From: Imbricaverruca yamaguchii
Taxonomy: Eukaryota; Arthropoda; Thecostraca; Neoverrucidae
NCBI GenBank assembly: GCA_034440575.1
Contig: JAOTOL010001561.1
Span: forward strand, 1,214,501-1,278,500
Direction: 5' to 3'
DNA: 64,000 nucleotides
Shown: positions 45,521 through 58,253 of the stretch, piece by piece
Position numbering within the stretch: the first letter of the stretch is position 1
How the letters are laid out: each line of letters starts with the position of its first letter
Position numbers and translations under genes: made by a program
Notes under the pieces: model-generated
Seen by the model: the letters and a program-made list of their open reading frames with translations, nothing else
Database searches by the model: none
What the model was told of the DNA's origin: nothing

Positions 45521-48500
45521 ATATTGACGCCCAGGCCGATTTAAGACTATTTCGCCCTATTAAGCTGGAATGCACCAACGGCTATCCCATCGTATCCACG
45601 GCTATCCAATCGTAAATTAATCACGAAATAACATTTTTATAATATTTCGTTTCGGTAGCTGAAATACCATCGGCGATTGTAGAGAAACGGCGCGTGCATT
45701 GCGGACGTTCACCGGGTTGTAGCATTACGTCCAGCGTCGCATAGGCTTTCAAAGAGCTCTGGGCGCTTCGCTTGTGTATCGAAGCCATAGCACCACGTTA
45801 GCTACCGCCGCGTATTAATCAGCCACAACTGGTGAGCCAGCCTTGGTATCACTACCGCATCCTGATCTGATACACAGTGACAGGTGTAATGAAGTTTTGC
45901 TCCCCAGAGCTTTCTCAGACATTTCCAACTGTGTCTGACGTAAACTTCTATAGGCACGTGAAATAGTCTACAGGACCTCGACGTTCGCGATTTTGTGAAC
46001 CCGGTTATAATGTCCATAACTCTGAATCTCCATCTCAGAGCTCTGAGCCGTCTCACACATCTCTGCATCCAGGTCTTCATATATACTCAGTCTGATATCA
46101 TCTCAATCTCTTGTTAGCACCGTTCACACACAATCTCCAACTTGTACACAGATCGATCTTCAAACATACTACTCCCATCTCACAAGCTTACATCTCGACA
46201 GTTATACAGCGGTTTCAAACAGTTAGTTCCAGAAATACCTGCAGTAGTTAGCCCGGGGCGGCTGACCACAGCCAGCCGCTCTGCGGCGTCCACGCAGAGT
46301 GAGCGACAGAGAGAGAGTCAGGTGAGGTCCAAACAGAGAGCGATCCGTCTCGCTCGGCGGCTATATAGCTTCAGGGGATCCGCCCTTGGCCACACGCCAG
46401 GAGACACGTCATCGTCACGCGGCTCTGAACTAACCAGAGCAATGCCCGGACTCGATGCACTACAGCAGCGGGTCAGACTGTATCAGACATTCCGTCAGCT
46501 CAGACACCTCTGAGCCTCGGCCCCGGTCGGCCGACTCTACGACTGGCGATAGACACATTAACCCATAACATGTTTACGTAAGCTGAAACCGCGCTTCCAC
46601 AGGCAGCCGGCAGTTTGTGGCGCTACGGCCCAGAACAAGCTGTCACATCATCAAACACCCATGACGGCCACATCTGACCGTCAGACACTGACACGTCAAC
46701 TTCCGTCAGACATCAGAGACAGCGGCTTCCGCGGCGGTCGACGGCGCCGGGGTTACTTTATCAGAGGGGAGGGGTCACAATGGACACTGGCCTCGACAGC
46801 CCGGCTGGCGGTGATTCCCGAGTTAGCAGCGACGACGACTTCCGTCGCGGTACCTGCCGCTACATGAACGGGGGGATTTCTGTGTTCCAAGTGTCCCCCA
46901 CAGGAAGCTTTGCTACACAGGTCAGCGTGTGTAGGTTGTGCATGCATATATATGTAATGATATATAATGGGTGTGGGTGGGTGTGTGTGCCTTCTACGTA
47001 TATTCCATTCATGATATGTTTCATTTCTTCCCGTAGTATGAATGTATGGTGATGAACTTAAATACATTGGTCGCATTGCTTTCGTCGAATCTTTTACAGA
47101 GATCATAAGCAGCCGCAGCACTATGGTGAAGGGTTAACTGACTGGTTCCAGGCTTCCCGAAGTGTAATAGTTATTGACGTCCAGTGATACACAAAGTTTA
47201 TCAAGTCTGGCCCTGATTTCCGAGTTTCTTGATTTGCGCTAGAGATCTGGTCAGTTTGTTCATATTGCCCGAACGTCTGGTTCAGAACAACTGGAATTCT
47301 GCATTTTGAATAAGTGACCCAATTTGGCCTCATTTTACCTGGATCGGCCTGATCTACTCGATGTCGCTGTACTGCACGCACATTCCTCTACGTACTGTTA
47401 TTTACCAGATCTCATGTTATCCGACTCAATTCACTGAAATGGGATACGTACAGCGAGTGACCTCGCTTGTCCTGGATATGACCTTGATATACATTCAATG
47501 ATGTGACTCAGTTCATTGCTGCCGTACTATGCGTCAGTTCCTGACTTATTCGTAACAAGTTGGCAAATTCCATGCGGATCGACTGATTCAATTGGTCGCA
47601 ATGCCAAACATTTGACGAGTGACATCGTTTGACCTCGCTTGAAGTTGGCTAACCTAACCTGGAAGTACCATTTGGGATGTTACATTGCTGATGTAGAGCA
47701 ATTTTTCTACCAAACGTTCAAATCAAGCGAATGGATTTAGATATATAGGCAAGAAAACTGGCACACCCCCATATCACAAAAGAGGAGCTTATTATATTCG
47801 AAGTGTTACAAAAACGCGTGTTAACTCCCATGGAAGAGATTTGTTCGTGACGCCTCCTAAAGCTTCCCATGTCAGAATCCTTGTACACCAGTCATCATTT
47901 TCTGGTTTCGTTGATAATTTGAAGCGCGACAAATTAACACAATTAATCAATCCTTACAACCTTTCAACCTTTGGACCAACCTTTGGCTCTCAAACGAAGA
48001 CTTTCATTCTAGCATTTTGATATTATATTGTATTAACTGATTTTGCTTACCACACAGTACGACCGCAGTCGGTTCACATATGGTGACTATGCTTGTACTT
48101 ACCATTGAGAAATGATAATAAGATTGGCAGCACCGGAGATGGAATGCAATGTAGAAAGCTGTAAAGAGCTTTTAATCCTATAGGATTGAAGGTCTTGGGA
48201 TGTCGTATAGGGCTCCAGCAGGGAGAGAAGTTCGGGCTTTGTTCTGCTCGCGTTCTGCGGAATCACGGCACGAACACGTTTGTCAGCGCATTCCCCGGAC
48301 AGAATGCACGTGTTTGTCAGAGTGTGCCCCAATCAGAATGAAACAAAACGACGGCGTCACAATGGCCGTTGACATCTCGTCGTGCACTGCAGTCGTTCGC
48401 TTTTAACGCTATCAATTTCCCGGATCATTTAATCATATTTTTAGCGTTGATCATACAAATCTGCGTGCCCGCTGGCTCCGCTTCTTTGTGATCACGTATC

Positions 48501-48880
48501 ACTAGCTTGCTATGTTAGCTACACATTTTAGTTACAACACAGCGGTAGCACAGCTACCCTACAACTACAACAATGCGAGCTGGTGACTCTCGTCTCGCTA
48601 TCGTTTAGAAATTACAATTGTCTGAGCATATGCATGTTCTCAGGAGTTAATATTTGTATGATGTTCCTCTTCGCAAATCAATATTCTTCATCCGGACATG
48701 TGATCATAGCAGAAAACTTTTGATGCTTCCATGTATTCATGCATTGGGTGTCCCTCATGGTATTTCTAATGTAGTTATTTCTGAATGAAAATGGATGTCA
48801 CGTATCCAGAAATACGTACAGAATGTTTTCACGCAAGAACCAGAATGAAAAGCATTATCTCCGAATTGTAGTGCCTACAA
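45521..48880. other. no gene recognised
   Basis: 46,150-46,900 is GC-richer and contains GGCTATATAGC (46,365). 47,200-47,830 holds scattered TGACC words and ends GCGTGTTAAC (47,818), like the right border of a TTAA element, but no left border was found. Confidence 0.4.
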
Positions 48881-48885
48881 ATTAG

Positions 48886-49717
48886 CCCGTACCGTCTTCA
48901 GGGGGTCTTCAACCGCCCCCTCAGGTTTTTCGCGGATAGTGAACGAACGGCACGCGAGCACGCCAAAACTTGGCATGCCTTTTCCCACATCAATTTAGCA
49001 TGTTGTTTCAAAATTTTGAAGTCAGGTCATCTTGGGTCAACGAGTTAGTCAAGGTCAAGTGAGGTCACCCAAAAAATTCAACCAGTCGTCACTTTTTAAC
49101 AGATACGGTTATCTAAATGAAACTTTCAGCGTTTACTTATCTTTAGGGAGGCAACAAAATGTACGAGATAAATTTGTCATTTTCCCCCTTTTTGACTACT
49201 TATGAATTTTGCACATTTGACTATTAGAGTTCAAATCGAATATTCTGGCTAAAGTAAGCATGTTTCATTAGGAAAAGTTGGCTTTCAACAATGTTTCTCG
49301 GTCTGCTCTCCCATTAGAAAAGGAAAATTAAAGAAAATTTGTAAACTCAAAATATTCATATTTCTAAAAGTACAACTTTCGTTTTTGGGGCCACAAAATT
49401 GTATGGCCTGGGTCGATTTCCCTCTCCTTTTCTGATTCCAAATAATGTATTTCCAATATCCCCCAAAATGAACTTCCCAGAGCCACAAAAGTAATGTAAG
49501 TCGTGAATTGTCGTGAAAATATAGCCCCCTAGTGACGTGACTTTTGGGGAAACATTATCTTGGGGGTGAACCCGGGCCCTACTCGTCGAGCGCTTTCCGA
49601 TGACACCTCTTTCTTTTCGTGCACGCTTAGTTTGGATTTTAGGGGGTTACTATCCACCCCTCTCCCCCCCCCCCTCCGAGACGGAATGTGAGGATCTGAC
49701 AGGAAAGACGGCGCGGG
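48886..49717 (+). mobile_element. TTAA-flanked DNA transposon, subfamily 2 (copy C)
   Basis: TTAG at 48,882-48,885 (mutated TTAA) and TTAA at 49,718-49,721. The ends are CCCGTACCGTCTTCAGGGG and, inverted, CCCGCGCCGTCTTTC. The left part holds CAGGTCATCTTGGGTCA and CAAGGTCAAGTGAGGTCACC (49,020-49,070). Subfamily members: 55,532-56,363 (reverse) and 56,510-57,040 (forward, truncated). No transposase. Confidence 0.7.
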
Positions 49718-50306
49718 TTAATATCTACGAACCCATAATTCCAATTGTAAGTGCAACACCGGGCCCAGCTGATGCTGAAGTGTGGCTTATGAATGAACCA
49801 CAGTAAATTGAGTTTGAGTTGATGAACTGACCACCATCCGTTGATTTTGGGTGTATTACATCGAGCATGGACATCAAAGGACGGCAAATTATTTCACTGA
49901 AGTGACGTTTGCACGAAACAGAAACTTATGAAAACAGAAATCGCATGCAAGATCATAAAATACTTGTACTTTGAACATCGTTTTTCACAATGTATGCTGG
50001 GGCTATGCCACAAAAAGCAGGTTTTTACGAGGTATCAAAACATCCTTACAAGATATGGAACTCCTATGTACTCTTTTCTTTCTAAAGCATTCCAGTATCA
50101 CATAGAAAATTTTGGTCACCGAGAGAAATGAAGAGCATAGCCTGATTACATGCAGAATCTTCACATCGAAGCAGACCAGGTGTGATCCCAAGTTAATTGA
50201 CCCCGATCTAGCTGTGAACATTTATGTATTTGCTTGCACATTTTCCACCTCCAGATCGAGCATGGCAAATGCGTGGCAAAATGTGCATCCTTGAAAGCTT
50301 TCCTGA

Positions 50307-50475
50307 GGGCAATGTTAAGTGTGGTCTGTGGCCATTTTTCCTGATAGCAGATCAGGGCTAGGCAATGCTGAGTGTATGGTCTGCGGTTATTGTTCCTGGT
50401 CACAGATCAGCTGGGCAATGCTCACAGACCAGCTGGGCAATGCTCAGTGTGTGACCCGTGGTTACGGCCTGTGAT
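50307..50475. repeat. short minisatellite, about 54-bp and 22-bp units
   Basis: The unit GGGCAATG(C/T)T-AGTGT--GGTCTG-GG recurs three to four times, with a 22-base sub-unit (CAGATCAGCTGGGCAATGCT and CAGACCAGCTGGGCAATGCT) between. Confidence 0.7.
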
Positions 50476-53202
50476 CGTCAAGGGCGCCTTCGCGGTTTTT
50501 TATGGGGTGAAGGCAATCAGCAGGGAAATATGTATGTCTGGCAGCTACCAGTAGGACAAAAGGAAAATCGCCTTCACAAAGAGTAAACGTTCACTGTTTA
50601 CCGGGCCGCGATGTTATGCATATTGATATGAATGGGGTCGCACTTCCGTTGGCCAGAACACACATTCATTTTTTTTCCTCGAATGCCATGCTTGTTTATT
50701 CCTACCCTCCCCAACCGGAGTTTAAGAAGCTATTGCTTTCATGATGCCATCCGGCCAATGGAGGCATGTGTGACTATATTCGGTCATGATGATCTGTAGG
50801 TACTCAGCAGCCTGTCTTCTATTTCGTGCTGCCACTCAAACCTATGGACTATGTATGCCTATGCCTGTACCACCGTATTGGCCCAGTTATGCAATCACTC
50901 AAATCGGCAACCTATGGATTACTCTACCGCATTGGCCAAATCACGTGACCTCGTGCACAATGGATTGCCCGGTCACGCGACCAAGTGTGTTGTGAATTAC
51001 CCAGTAGCCTTCTTGCACAATTGATATTCAGTAGTCATGCATAGTCGATCGATTGCCAAGGAATAACGCACAACGTATGATGTATCCAACCACATAACCT
51101 CCTGTAGATGCGGATGCCGAATGTCCAACCATGTGGCCTATGTTCCGTATGGGACGCATTAACCAGCCAAGTGACAACCGATGCGCTTCGAATTATCTGG
51201 TCGCATGAAGTCATGTGGAACAGATTCATGGTGGGATATCAATCGGGGCCATTGCTCCAGACGCCGTGTACTCCGTCGGTTGTCGCGCAATCCTGGCTTC
51301 CAGTCCCGATAACCGCCCGATTTATGGCCGATGACTGCCTCCCAATTTCTAGCAATTTTACGCCGATGTGGATGCTCTCGAAATCGGACGCGAATTTAGA
51401 ACCGTCCGATGTAGCCGCCGAGAAAACCACCGAATATAATCGGGTGGCCGGCGCAGTGAGATGGAACATTGTGTGGGCGTGTGTTTCACATCGCTGCACC
51501 CACGTACCACTGCATCCTCTGGTGGAATGTCATGGTTGAGGTTAGGATACACCCAAGACTGATCCAAGTAACACACGACTGTTCTGCATTGCGCTGCATC
51601 GCTGGGGCAACTCGAGGGGACGAAAACGAGGACGAGGACGAGAACAAAGACAAGTAGGAGGAGGGTAAATATTGTCGCAGTTACTACAGCACTAGACCGT
51701 GCACTGTTAGTCAGGCGGAATGAGCGGGAATGTGGTGTCACTACATGCCACCACGGACCTGTGCTTGCTGTTGAGTGTTTCACTCGACATAATCACGCTC
51801 CAGCAGAGTGGAAAGCCACGACTGTGCCGATTGCACGTACCTAGCACTGCTCGACTTACCAGACGCATTCATAAAATGCGGGCTCGCTAGTACGCTTGGG
51901 GAGGAGGAACCCTCAGCTGTGGTCTGACATCTGTGGTGGAAGAGGAACTCTCACCTGGAGTCAGATTGCCTTTTCAGGGAGACGAGGAGCAATCGGCCAG
52001 GGCTGGACAACATCATCTGGAGAAGTGAAGCCCTGGACCAGATTCTGACTACATGTCCGGGGATGGGTAGCTCTCAGCCGTGGTTGAGCGAACTCACCCG
52101 GCGAAGTTGAACCTCCCGGTTCGTGTTGAGCCCCGTGCGGCGTTGCAGTGTGGCCCACTGACGAATAGGCGCCGACATCGCCCGGTTATTCCTCTGGTGT
52201 CGGCGCTTGCCGCGAAAAGCAACCTGGCATATTTCAAAGTAAGCACCAGCATAAAGATCTGCATTGATGAATAAACTGAATTATTGTTCGAAATATGCCC
52301 AGATGTACGCAGAAGTATGCTAAAAAGCTTTGCTTATGCTCATTAGATCCGGTGTGAGTTGCATGCGCACTTTACCTCAGTTAGTTATCATGCAATGGAC
52401 ATGCTTACCCTGCCACTCGCCTGTGTCTCTCAAAGAAATTCTGGTGCAAGCTGGTATTCCGCAAAACGCTTTTTATTTAGCGAATGGGTGAATAAATACA
52501 TTACCAAGTATATTTGGCAGTGGACAAATTGCGGCGTCGACAACATGCTTCTTCGTAGCTGAGGCTGATGAGATCATTGAATAATTCATATGATATTGAG
52601 ACATTGCTTACCTTTCTCTCCACCTTGGCCAGGGTTACAGCGTTACTTTTTTTGAGCGGGACAGATGGTTTAATCCACACGTAAAGCGACGACCGTTAGG
52701 CATAGACGTGCATTTTCAACGTGATAGCTCCTCCGCATACCACATTCAGATTCAGTAACAGCTTTTCGACTGGGTATTTTGGTGTCGAATAGCAAATAAG
52801 GTGTGTAGCCTGATAGCATGTTATATCGACGTGCTCGCGTGAAAAGCGTGCAGCGAACATGCTCTTCGCATAACGTCGAATTAGTGTTGGCTTCGATTTT
52901 GTATTAGGTATTCTGCGAATGTTCACGCAGAACGGTAGCAATACTTCAGGCCTGCGTAGCGCTACAATTTGCTGCATAGTGACCCTAATGGAGATATTTG
53001 CACCTCTATACGTCTTCATTAGCGATCCGAGAGTCTCTCTTCTGGGCAGACGAGGGGTTCACTCTAGAACGAACCATGCATTGAGCCATGCTTTGAATAA
53101 GTTTTGCTGTTCGGCGTTTTTTTGTCTGTTAGTAGCCATAGCGGTATAATTTTTTTCCTCTTTGCATCTGAATGTTGGCGGCCAGGCTGTTCTGCTAACA
53201 CG
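50476..53202. other. no gene recognised
   Basis: About 2.7 kb without a domain. A frame at 51,108-51,539 overlaps its complement on the minus strand and shows no motif. Confidence 0.5.
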
Positions 53203-53206
53203 TTAA

Positions 53207-54078
53207 CCCGCGCACGTCCGGGGGAGCAGATATCGGCCCCCCTCCCCCCGGTTTTTCCTCATTTGCCGCCATACTAATGGGGTTAGCGAGGCCAAACCTC
53301 GCAAAGCTGTTTATTGGTATTTTCCGCATATCCTCATACATTCTTAACCCTGGGTCATCTCAGGTCAGGTCACCAGGTCAGGTGAAGTGACCCAACTATA
53401 CTCGGAGTTCTAGGTAGTATAACTTCCACAATAATTGGGCGATTGACTTCAAACTTATAGCACGCCATGATCATATCAAGGACCATAATATGTATATCGG
53501 TTTTTTTCGTACCATTGACCTTAGGTCAGATTTTTGCTCAGTGACCTCACCAAGGTCTCTGAGGTCACCTAAGATCACTACACATTTCTGCGCATTATAT
53601 CGCACTGCATTGAGCTAGAAGGCTAAAATTATCGTCATTGTGCTTGTATCGCCAAGACGTGTCGATTGATACATTACATGACCTCCCTAGGCGAATCCAT
53701 GACCTTGGAGGTCATGACTTGATGCCCTTGACCTGAGTTTCGGTTGAACTGACCTTAAATTACATCGCCTATTGTCGGTAGCGCATTTCAAGGAATGTCG
53801 AATAACGTTCGCCGTTTGTTTTTATCTGTTGCAGGTCCTGAGATATGTGTAAATATCTGAGTCCCACCTAATCTGGTCCAATTTGACCTATGATGATCCA
53901 GTGACCTGAATGTTGACCTGAGCTAAAAAATGACCGAAACACTTTCGATATAACCCGTCACCAGCTATCCAACGCCGTTTTCCGTTTTCCGCTAGCTAGC
54001 ATAGTTCTAGAGATCTTAGGGGGCAGACATCTGCCCCCGGACATGCGAAGTTGGCGCGGATCTCCGGACGTGCGAGTG
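53207..54078. mobile_element. TTAA-flanked DNA transposon, subfamily 1 (copy D)
   Basis: TTAA at 53,203-53,206 and 54,079-54,082. The ends are CCCGCGCACGTCCGGGGG and, inverted, CACTCGCACGTCCGGAG. The 872-bp body is crowded with half-sites: CAGGTCAGGTCACCAGGTCAG (53,356-53,376) and further GGTCA/TGACC words at 53,518-53,575 and 53,680-53,755 and 53,870-53,935. No coding capacity. Confidence 0.8.
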
Positions 54079-54431
54079 TTAATGAGCTGGCGTTCGCTGA
54101 TTGCGTGTTCACATGACGCAGTGTTCTGTGGGCTTGAGATTAGCGGGTGAACACTTCCCTCAGGGCGAGCTGTTCACAGCCGGCTGTTAATCATTCGCAA
54201 CGTCGGGTTTTCCTGCAGTGCCCAGATTTCGCGAGTTGGCAGGGTGTTACAGGAGCGGGACACCGACTGGAGCTGTGTGTTCCGCGGTTTGTCGACCCTG
54301 CCGATCCGCTAGTTGGTGTTAGAGCTGGCAGCCTGCGGAGCGACTGTCGCACCGTCCGGTCCACCCCACCATCGTCGTCGCCCTCATCAGGATCCCGTCA
54401 AGGTATGCACTGGGTCACTGAGCATCACTGT

Positions 54432-54497
54432 AGGTCACGTCAGGTCACACCGGGTCACACCAGGTCACACCGGGTCACACCAGGTCACACCAGGTCA
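54432..54497 (+). promoter_or_regulatory. seven AGGTCA half-sites at an exact 10-bp period (DR4 array)
   Basis: AGGTCA or GGGTCA begins at 54,432, 54,442, 54,452, 54,462, 54,472, 54,482 and 54,492. The spacer is four bases (mostly CACC), so each adjacent pair is a direct repeat with four-base spacing, a recognised nuclear-receptor arrangement. Looser half-sites continue to about 54,735. It is also a 10-bp satellite, so binding is inferred only. Confidence 0.75.
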
Positions 54498-55531
54498 CAT
54501 CATCCGGCCGACCATCTGCACAGGTCACTGCGGGTCGCAACGGGTCGTCAATCGCACAGTGAGACACACCAGGTCATAACGAGTTCCAATCGATATTGAT
54601 TCATGGTCACAGCGAGCTACACAGTCACACCTGTCTCCACTTGGGTCATGTCAAGTCACAGATGGTCAAAGTAGGTCGTACCAGGTCACACCAGATCGTG
54701 TCAGGCTGCACTGCACCACACCTGGTCATCATGGCCCAGATTTACGCTGTTTACGACGCAATCTCGGCTCCGGTGGGACCGAGATATACTGGTTCGTACT
54801 TACCAGAAAAGTACTAGTTCTATGGTATTATTATAGCATGTAAGAAATAGTATAAAACTGATCGAAGGCAATAATGGCGACGGTGATACAATTGTGCTTT
54901 TGTGTCCATAGTTCACATTTGTGTGGGCGGTAGGAGGTTCCCAATTTCTTTGGTGATCTCTATTCATCAGCTATTTTTTGGCTTCGAGTCGACAAGAACT
55001 GTGAAAGATGGCCGTTGAAGTACGGAGGTCTATAAATATTGGTCCAAGTGTTGTTTTGTTCTTGATGTGTATCACCTACGCGCGTGTAGGTGCAGTGGTG
55101 CATTCCTGGATGTGAACATCTCTGGTGGAGCAGATAATTTTTTTTACCACCGCATCGAGGCGATGGACGTGTGAGGACCAAGCAGGCCAAGGAACACGGT
55201 GTGGTTGGAATATATTGTTCCTTAGTAGCCGGAAGAGTGGATCGAAAACTTCGAGGTAAGGGGACAGTATTTCTGGCATGTTTGACCAAGTGTGCGTGTT
55301 CTTTTCATTTCAAGCCCAAAAGTCATAAAATGATTTTGATCTATTAATACAAGGGTCCATTTGAGTTAAAGGGAAGATGCCATGAGATGAATTATGTGGT
55401 TACACACCATGCATATTTTGTGCAATGTCAGAGGTTATGCAGGATAGTGAAATACCTCTCTATATATATATATGTGTGTTTATGCATGCATACGTATATG
55501 CACTAATAAATAATGATCATAATGGGCCAGT
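54498..55531. other. no gene recognised
   Basis: Degenerate continuation of the GGTCA satellite to about 54,735, then unique-looking sequence. Confidence 0.5.
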
Positions 55532-56363
55532 GTTCTGTCCGGTCAGATCTTCACATCCCGTCTCGGGGGGGGGGAGATAGGAACGCCCTCATATATCAAA
55601 ACTAAGCGTCGTACGAAAACGAGGTGTCATAAGAAAGCGCTCGACGAGTAGGGTCCGACACCGCCCCCCCCCCCCAAGTGTTCACGCTAGGGGGCGTATA
55701 ATTTCACGAGATACATGATGTTTTTGGCTCTGGGAATTTCATTTTGGTGGATATTTGAGAAGGAAAAAACAACAAAGTATTTGGGAGCAGAAAAGGACGG
55801 CGAAGTAGACCAGGACCATACAATTTTGGCCACCCAATTTTTTGTTGGTTGAAAATTTTGGGTTTTCAAGTCTTCTTCTATTTTCCCTTTCTGATAGATT
55901 GAGCGGACTGAAAAACGTTGTTTGAAGTCAACTCGCACTAATAAAAAATGCTTACTTTAGCCAGGACCTTCGATTTGAACTATAATAGGCAATCATATAA
56001 GTAATCTAATAAGTATATAAATAACTAAAAGCAAAACTAATAAGTAATTAAAATAAGGGAAAAATGACAAATTTATATCGTAAGTTTTGTTGCATCCCTA
56101 AAGATAAGCAAACGCTGAAAGTTTCAATAAAATATCTGTATCCGTTAAAGCGTGACGATATTCATTTTTTGGAGGTGACCTAACTTGACCTCGTCTAACT
56201 CGTTGACCATAGATGACCCGACTTCAATCTTTTGACACAATATGCCAAATTGGTGTGGGAAAAGCTATGCAAAATTTTGGCGCGTTGCTGCGCGCCGCTC
56301 TTTCACTATTCGCGAAAAATATAAGGGGGCGGTTGAAGAACCCCCCTCCGAGACGGCGCGGGT
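55532..56363 (-). mobile_element. TTAA-type DNA transposon, subfamily 2 (reverse copy)
   Basis: Reverse-oriented relative of 48,886-49,717. Shared blocks include GTCTCGG next to C runs, CGCTCGACGAGTAGGG (55,640), and GGGGGCGGTTGAAGA (56,324). The right flank is TTCA instead of TTAA and the left end is eroded. Confidence 0.7.
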
Positions 56364-56509
56364 TCAAATAATAGAGTTTTGTTATGTATGAGATGTTGAA
56401 ACAAGTGCAATAGGATGTCAAGGTTTGCATTGGAAAAAATGTAATTAAGCATAGTCAACAAAACAGCTCAACATAACATAATCAACCATAATCGTCTTAG
56501 CCGTCTTAA

Positions 56510-57040
56510 ACGCAGTGTTGGGGGATTATCCGCCCCCTAAGGTTTCAGCGTATAATGAAATAACGGCGCGCGACAGCGCGCCAAAATACGGCATGCATTT
56601 TCTCACATCAATTTGACATGTTTTGTAAAAATTTTGCTGTCAGGTCATCTAGGGTCAATGAGTTAGTCGTTGTTGTTATTGGGTTTTTTTTTTGGGGGGG
56701 GCATCAACTGCAGAGGTTATACAGCGCCCATTCAATGAGTTAGTCAAGGTCAAGTTGGGTCACCCCCAGAAAAGTTCAACCAATCGTCACGCTTTAAGGG
56801 ATAAATACATTTCAATACAACTTCCAGCGTTTGCTCATCTTTATAGACGAAACAAAACGCACCAGAGGATTTTCCCCGTTTTTTGTTTACTTTTTATGTT
56901 TGCATATTTTCCCATTAGAGCTAAAGTCGAAGGTTCTGGCTCAAGTAAGCATTTTTACGAGAGCAAGTTGAGTTCAAAGAAAGTTTTTTTTTCGGTCCGC
57001 TCTACCCATTATAAAAAGACAAACTGAAAAAAAAATCGAA
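56510..57040 (+). mobile_element. TTAA-type DNA transposon, subfamily 2 (forward, truncated)
   Basis: TTAA at 56,506-56,509, then CGCAGTGTTGGGGGATTATCC and CAGGTCATCTAGGGTCA as in copy C. The right half beyond about 57,040 is missing. It carries a 64-bp insertion with target duplication. Confidence 0.65.
56669..56732 (-). mobile_element. 64-bp retroposed insert with 13-bp target duplication
   Basis: CAATGAGTTAGTC flanks the insert at 56,656-56,668 and 56,733-56,745 without a mismatch. Copy C at 49 kb has a single ACGAGTTAGTC here, showing the empty site. Read on the minus strand, the insert starts AATGGGCGCTGTATAACC and ends in an A-rich stretch (AAAAAAAAAACCC...AACAAC), like the 3' end of a LINE-mobilised transcript. 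Confidence 0.85.
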
Positions 57041-57256
57041 AGGTATCGAATATATAAATATTTGTCTAGATCTTTTAGTTTCTGTTTTGAAAACAACCGC
57101 GAAATATTTTTGCGAACGCTTTGTGTGATGTTCACCCTGACTCAAAAATGGCAGTATCATGTCAAATGCCCTTGGCAAAACCTCAGTTGTAATCAGTCAA
57201 GCCAGGAGATATCACCGTCGATGCATAATTAAATTGAATCACTTACTGCACTTGTT

Positions 57257-57567
57257 ACAGAGTTCTGTACACGTCGGTGGACGGAGGTTCTCCTGGTGAT
57301 CGCCGGCGAAGGGGCGTATCCACTTCTCCCATGGTTGGCGAAGGCGTACAATGGATCATTCGATCGTACTTCGGAGATAGGCCAGACGAAGACGTTCTAC
57401 AACGCACGCCTCGGAGCGGCAAGAGTAGTGGTGAAGCAGGCATTCGGCCGCCTGAAGGCCCGCTGGCGTCGCCTTCTGAAAAGATCTGAACACTTCATAT
57501 TCATTCCACCCATGGTGTTTGCGTATGCTATCATTCGTAACATTATCGGGCCCGTCACATTATCGTG
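57257..57567 (+). pseudogene. PIF/Harbinger transposase C-terminal fragment
   Basis: The frame reads VLLVIAGEGAYPLLPWLAKA, then KTFYNARLGAARVVVKQAFG and RLKARWRRLLKRSEH. This is the DDE transposase pattern of HARBI1-like proteins: GD-AYPL-PWL, then N--LS--R--VE-AFG-LK-RWR. Catalytic Asp is Glu here (GEGAYP) and catalytic Glu is Lys (VKQAFG), so it could not transpose. A splice-like acceptor (CACTTGTTACAG) ends at 57,260. The remaining domains are absent. Confidence 0.65.
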
Positions 57568-58249
57568 AGCCGGTTCTGCCACGTTGGATCCAGGAGGCGA
57601 ACTTACTGAAAGCGGATGTGCTCCCTCGCCCCCATGGATGCAGGCAATGGCACCGGAAAACGATCGTGATCATACCAGTGTCACGATGGATTACCCTCTA
57701 GACAATTTCTGGTCCTCCCGTATGTGAATTTGTAAGTTGACGCGACATTTGGTCGGTCGTGGTCGGTTTGTAGGCTATTCATTTTGCTTGGTGTCTACAT
57801 TCGTTTTGCTGATCATTGACACTACGATACTGTACGACTGAACTGCTATGCAGTCGTAACGGTAGTATCGCTGCGAGTAGCGGTGCAACGTGTCAAAACC
57901 ACCAATGTTCCATGAATTAGTGTGGCAAGATTTATATTGACTTGTATTTTACACATACCTGATTGTTGGAATGGTAATGTTGTATAGAAGCATGGTATGC
58001 AGTTCCGCAGTTCAGTCAGACAAAATAAAATGAATTTCCGGAAACATTCTGCATGGCCAGTCGAATCGTCAATCGATCATAGTCATGTCAGCACATGGTA
58101 ATTGGAGCATTCCATGCATTTGGAGCATTCTGCACCGACGTTCTGGTATTTGACGAAATACAATCCAGTTTGTTTAGTACTGGTTTCCTTATCAATTACC
58201 CCGATGTGGGAAATGAGTGCTTAAGTATACTTAATGACATCAGAGTTGC
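57568..58249. other. no gene recognised
   Basis: Flank of the Harbinger remnant; possible 3' continuation without domain. Confidence 0.5.
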
Positions 58250-58253
58250 TTAA

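Noticed and set aside
44538..45578. 225-residue plus-strand and 298-residue minus-strand open frames
   Set aside because: They overlap on opposite strands in a GC-rich stretch, have skewed Trp/Cys/Arg or Pro/Arg composition and no recognisable domain.
54147..54410. First exon with donor at CAAG|GTATGC
   Set aside because: A good donor alone, with no phase-matched downstream exon in view and no domain in the frame.
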